Source: Nitratireductor aquimarinus (GTDB lineage Bacteria > Pseudomonadota > Alphaproteobacteria > Rhizobiales > Rhizobiaceae). From it: a DNA stretch of 64,000 bases. The notes under the pieces were generated by a model. The model searched no databases. It saw nothing but the letters and a program-made list of their open reading frames with translations, and was not told where the DNA came from. Position 1 is the stretch's first letter, and each line of letters opens with the position of its first letter. The translations under genes and the position numbers were made by a program. This document shows positions 61,183 to 64,000 of this stretch, piece after piece. The stretch is from positions 434,001-498,000 of the forward strand of contig NZ_JAFKDE010000003.1 of assembly GCF_017255295.1 (NCBI RefSeq), read 5' to 3'.

Positions 61183-62211
61183 ATGAGACCCGTTCTAACG
61201 ACCGCCGCAATCCTTGCCGCGCTTCAGGCTCCGGCCTTTGCCCAGCAGCAGGACGCCTATCTGGACGACCGTTCGAGCCCCGAAACGCTGCTGCGCTCGC
61301 TCTACAACGCGGTCAACCGCAAGGAATATGCGCGCGCCTACGACTATTTCTCAACGCCCCCGGCAAAGAGCCTCGATGCCTATCAGGAAGGCTACGCCAA
61401 CACCGCCAATGTCGAGCTCGCCACCGGCGCGGTCAGCTCCGAAGGCGCAGCCGGCAGCATCATCTATTCGCTTCCCGTCGCCATCCGCGCCACCGACAAT
61501 GACGGCAAGGAGCAGGTTTTCGCCGGTTGCTACACGCTTCGCCTCTCCAACCCGACAATCCAGGGAACGCCCTACAACCCGCTCCACATCGAGAAGGCAT
61601 CGCTCAAGCCCGCAAGCGGCGAATTGACGGATGTTCTGCCGGCAAGCTGCGGCGATGGTTCCCCCGACGAGACCGACAGGGTTCTGGCCGAGGCCAAGGC
61701 GATGTTTGCTGCGGTCTACGCCGAAACCTGCCCGCCACCGCCGGAAAATTTCGATCTGGTGGACAGCTACACCATCCCCTTCAACTATTCCTACGAGACC
61801 CCGGACACGCCCAAGCACGAGGCGCGGCTCTTCCGCTTCTATTGCGGCACCGGCGCCTATAACGAGATCCACGCCTATATTCTGGCCAGCCCGCAGGGCG
61901 GCGTGTCGCCGGTCCAGTTCGCCGTGCCGGAAACCAGCGTTCAGTACGAGAATGGCGACAGCGACGGCAAGGTCGAGGATATCCGCATCGTCGGCTACAC
62001 CGCCGAGAGCACGCTGGTGAACTCGGACTATGATCCGGGAACGCAGACACTTACCAGCTACAACAAGTGGCGCGGCGTCGGAGACGCCTTCTCTGCCGGT
62101 ACATGGATCTTCCGCGAGGGCGCGTTCACTCTGGTGCGCTACGATGTGGATGCGTCCTATGACGGCGAGCAGAACCCGGTCACGATCCTCGACTATCACA
62201 CCGGCCCGTAG
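61183..62211 (+). CDS. Secreted protein, DUF1176-like, function unknown
   Basis: A 342-residue periplasmic protein. A signal peptide ends at PAFAQQQDAYLDD; GAGGAGG lies upstream of two adjacent ATG codons, and the second is spaced better. An N-terminal SPETLLRSLYNAVNRKEYARAYDYFSTPPAKSL resembles SnoaL/NTF2-like folds. The C-terminal LTSYNKWRGVGDAFSAGTWIFREGAFTLVRYDVDASYDGE resembles the DUF1176 block. Paired cysteines (AGCYTL, PASCGDG, ETCPPPP, RFYCGTG) suggest disulfides. It stands alone before a convergent hydrolase gene. I cannot assign a role. Confidence 0.65.
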   Translation: MRPVLTTAAILAALQAPAFAQQQDAYLDDRSSPETLLRSLYNAVNRKEYARAYDYFSTPPAKSLDAYQEGYANTANVELATGAVSSEGAAGSIIYSLPVAIRATDNDGKEQVFAGCYTLRLSNPTIQGTPYNPLHIEKASLKPASGELTDVLPASCGDGSPDETDRVLAEAKAMFAAVYAETCPPPPENFDLVDSYTIPFNYSYETPDTPKHEARLFRFYCGTGAYNEIHAYILASPQGGVSPVQFAVPETSVQYENGDSDGKVEDIRIVGYTAESTLVNSDYDPGTQTLTSYNKWRGVGDAFSAGTWIFREGAFTLVRYDVDASYDGEQNPVTILDYHTGP

Positions 62212-62227
62212 GCCAGGGCCTCACGCA

Positions 62228-63124
62228 TCACGGCTGCGCGAGCATCCAGTTCAGGGTCTCGCGCCAGTCGCTCATACGGATCGGCGTGCCGTGCGTCCCG
62301 CTCTCAAAGCGCACGAAGCGCGCCGGATAACCCTTTGCCGACGAACGGATTTTCCTGAAAAACGCTTCCTGGCTTCCAACCGGGAAAACCCGGTCTTCGC
62401 TGCCATGCCCGAAGAAAACCGGCACCCGTTCAGCAAAGGCCGGGCTTTGCAGGAACGCATCGTTCCACATCGAACCGAGCAGCAAAAGTCCGCCCAGCCG
62501 GTCGGCTGTTACCCGGTCCTGCGCCAGCCGCCAGCACAGCGCGCCGCCCATCGAACCACAGGCCACGAACACCCGCGCGCCGGGTGAACGTTCCGCATAA
62601 TACGCGATCAGCGCCGCGATTTCCTGTGCGCCCCGCGCCTCGAAATCCGAGAAATCGGGCGACAGGTAGAGCCCGCCGCTCTTTGCCATAAGGTTCTTGA
62701 TGCGGTTGAAATTGCCCCCGAAGGTGAAGTCGTCCACCCCCTGCCGACGGTTGCCGCCCTGACCATGCAGGTAGAGCACGATGGCGCTCGCACCCTCGGT
62801 CTTGCCGACCGCGACATGGCGCACCGTGCCCGCCTTGGTCTGCAGCGCCAGATCCTGCTGCGCCCGCCGCACACCGGTGGAGATGTAGCGCCCGTCCACG
62901 CGGCGCTCGGGCACCGCGTCGCGCCCGTTGATGTCCCGCATCTCCCGATAGTCGACCACCCGGTAAGCGCCGCCATCGCTCGATGACAGAACCGCCGGAT
63001 AGGCAAACAGCCGGTCCTTCTGCGAGGCAAGCTCCAGCGCCTGTGCGTTCACACCAGAGAAAGCCACCACAAATCCGGCAAAAGCCAAGCGAATACAGCT
63101 CCTTGCAAGAGACATCGCACTCAT
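62228..63124 (-). CDS. Secreted alpha/beta-hydrolase-family protein
   Basis: A 298-residue protein with a signal peptide (LAFAGFVVAFSGVNAQALE). The fold is read from IVLYLHGQGGNRRQG (oxyanion region), the nucleophile elbow VACGSMGGALCWRLA (serine), GHGSEDRVFP (acid) and ESGTHGTPIRM (histidine). All triad residues are in order. It hydrolyses an unknown ester or amide in the periplasm. It overlaps the start of the downstream MobA-like gene region (63121-63124), so it and the next gene form an operon on the minus strand. Confidence 0.82.
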   Translation of the reverse strand: MSAMSLARSCIRLAFAGFVVAFSGVNAQALELASQKDRLFAYPAVLSSSDGGAYRVVDYREMRDINGRDAVPERRVDGRYISTGVRRAQQDLALQTKAGTVRHVAVGKTEGASAIVLYLHGQGGNRRQGVDDFTFGGNFNRIKNLMAKSGGLYLSPDFSDFEARGAQEIAALIAYYAERSPGARVFVACGSMGGALCWRLAQDRVTADRLGGLLLLGSMWNDAFLQSPAFAERVPVFFGHGSEDRVFPVGSQEAFFRKIRSSAKGYPARFVRFESGTHGTPIRMSDWRETLNWMLAQP

Positions 63125-64000
63125 CGATTCAACACGCCGCCTGCCTTTTCCAGCGCCTCCGGCGTGTCCACATCCAGATGCGCGGCAGCGCCCGTCTCCA
63201 CATCGACAATGCCGACCAGCTCCTGCTCCACCACATGCCGCGCGCCGGTGTCGCCCTCAAGCCGCGCCACTTCGGCAAACAGCGCGCGCGGCAGGATCAC
63301 CGGATTGCCCCGCTTGCCGTTATGCGTCGCCCTGACCACCGCATTGCCGCCTGCCTTCACAAAGGCCTCCACCAGACGGTCGAGATCCGCAGTGCTGATT
63401 TCCGGCATGTCGGCCAGCATCACCAGCGCGCCCGCCGCCTCCTCCGGCAGCGCCGCAATGCCGGCTTTCAGTGAGGTCGACAGTCCTTCCGCATAAGCGT
63501 CATTGACCGCCACCGCCATGCCAAGCCCGTCCAGCGCGCCCTGCACGCGCTCCGCCTCATGCCCGAGCACGGCGACAGCCCCGTCGACACGGCTTTGCGC
63601 CAGCGCCGCTCCCGTGCGCCGCACCAGCGGCACGCCGTCGAACGACGCCATAAGCTTGTTGTGTTCACCCATGCGCCGCGACTGTCCCGCCGCCAGAAGC
63701 ACGCCCCAGACAGAGGGCGCACGCTCCGCTATCCTGCCTTCACGCGGCTGCGGCCGCGTCGGAATTTCGGCCAATAGCCCGCCAACGCCCATCCCGGCAA
63801 TGTCCGCCGAGGAAAGGTCGAGCCCCGCCATCAGCCGGTCGAGCACCCAGTCGAAACCATTCGTCTTGGGGCTGCGTGCGCATCCCGGCGCGCCGATCAC
63901 CGGCCGCCCCTCGATGGCCCCCAGCACCAGAAGATTGCCCGGATCGACCGGCATGCCGACCCGCTCCACCGTTCCACCCGCCTTGCGGATGGCGGCGGGG
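63121..64000 (-). CDS. MoeA-like/MobA-like fusion protein, 5' part outside the window
   Basis: The frame continues past base 64000 without a stop, so the N-terminal part is missing. At the window edge the residues IRKAGGTVERVGMPVDPGNLLVLG followed by VIGAPGCARSPKTNGFDWVLDRL come from a molybdopterin-binding (MoeA/MogA-like) domain. From about residue 88 on, WGVLLAAGQSRRMGEHNKLMASFDG is the MobA-type nucleotidyltransferase signature, with MLADMPEIS and KRGNPVILPRALF as later blocks. Such fusions accompany molybdenum hydroxylase (XDH/CO dehydrogenase-type) maturation, adding CMP to the cofactor. It is followed by the secreted hydrolase gene. Confidence 0.85.
   Translation of the reverse strand, partial: PAAIRKAGGTVERVGMPVDPGNLLVLGAIEGRPVIGAPGCARSPKTNGFDWVLDRLMAGLDLSSADIAGMGVGGLLAEIPTRPQPREGRIAERAPSVWGVLLAAGQSRRMGEHNKLMASFDGVPLVRRTGAALAQSRVDGAVAVLGHEAERVQGALDGLGMAVAVNDAYAEGLSTSLKAGIAALPEEAAGALVMLADMPEISTADLDRLVEAFVKAGGNAVVRATHNGKRGNPVILPRALFAEVARLEGDTGARHVVEQELVGIVDVETGAAAHLDVDTPEALEKAGGVLNR

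Overview
The window looks like chromosomal DNA from a Hyphomicrobiales (Rhizobiales) alphaproteobacterium. The GC content is high, the coding density is high, and divergent or convergent operons are tightly packed. The lineage markers are a RirA-type Rrf2 iron regulator beside a hmuPSTUV/bhuA heme locus, an acpXL-KAS-KAS-adh-lpxXL block for the very-long-chain fatty acid of lipid A, a PutA without a DNA-binding domain next to a divergent PutR, and an aerobic-type CobQ. The genus cannot be settled from the sequence. The ectoine genes suggest a marine, saline or plant-associated lifestyle. I see no tRNA, rRNA, CRISPR array, insertion sequence or prophage.

Layout. 1-3147: end of an operon with an argininosuccinate-lyase-like enzyme (5' end outside the window), a sugar-type ABC ATPase and a PfkB kinase. 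3166-13496: an ectoine/hydroxyectoine catabolic locus. The left arm is doeA, an M20 deacetylase and a GntR/FCD regulator. The right arm is eutB, eutC, an AsnC/Lrp regulator (doeX), doeC and doeD, followed by a maleylpyruvate isomerase/fumarylpyruvate hydrolase-like pair. The arms share a 271-bp control region with a perfect inverted repeat. 13515-24240: a MaoC hydratase, then an iron/heme block: rirA, hmuVUTSP on the minus strand, and bhuA, a small secreted protein, exbB, exbD, a second exbD and tonB on the plus strand. Irr-like and RirA-like operators can be seen here.

24278-33613: proline catabolism (putA/putR), a MauG-like diheme cytochrome with a FixH/YtkA-like partner, succinate-semialdehyde dehydrogenase, an AEC transporter and a small secreted histidine phosphatase. 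33720-38719: the lipid A VLCFA operon. It has no fabZ, and one of its two ketosynthases has lost the catalytic cysteine and the first histidine, so the pair resembles a KS/chain-length-factor heterodimer. 38771-45769: an L,D-transpeptidase and an M20 amidohydrolase with a complete peptide/opine-type ABC transporter. 45899-49851: a GT51-like protein with both catalytic glutamates replaced by glutamine, a TerB-like protein, a TauE/SafE permease, a 56-residue membrane protein missed by ordinary length cut-offs, and CobQ. 49995-52099: valine catabolism (isobutyryl-CoA dehydrogenase, MmsB), then a structured 280-bp convergent intergenic region that may encode a small RNA.

52378-64000: an omega-aminotransferase, a PhnD-like cytoplasmic protein, a fatty acid desaturase divergent from an XRE regulator, a betaine-homocysteine methyltransferase-like enzyme, a polysaccharide pyruvyl transferase, a MATE exporter, an HPD-motif protein, secreted proteins, and the 3' part of a MoeA/MobA-like fusion that leaves the window. 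All functions are read from motifs and gene order; no database search was run.
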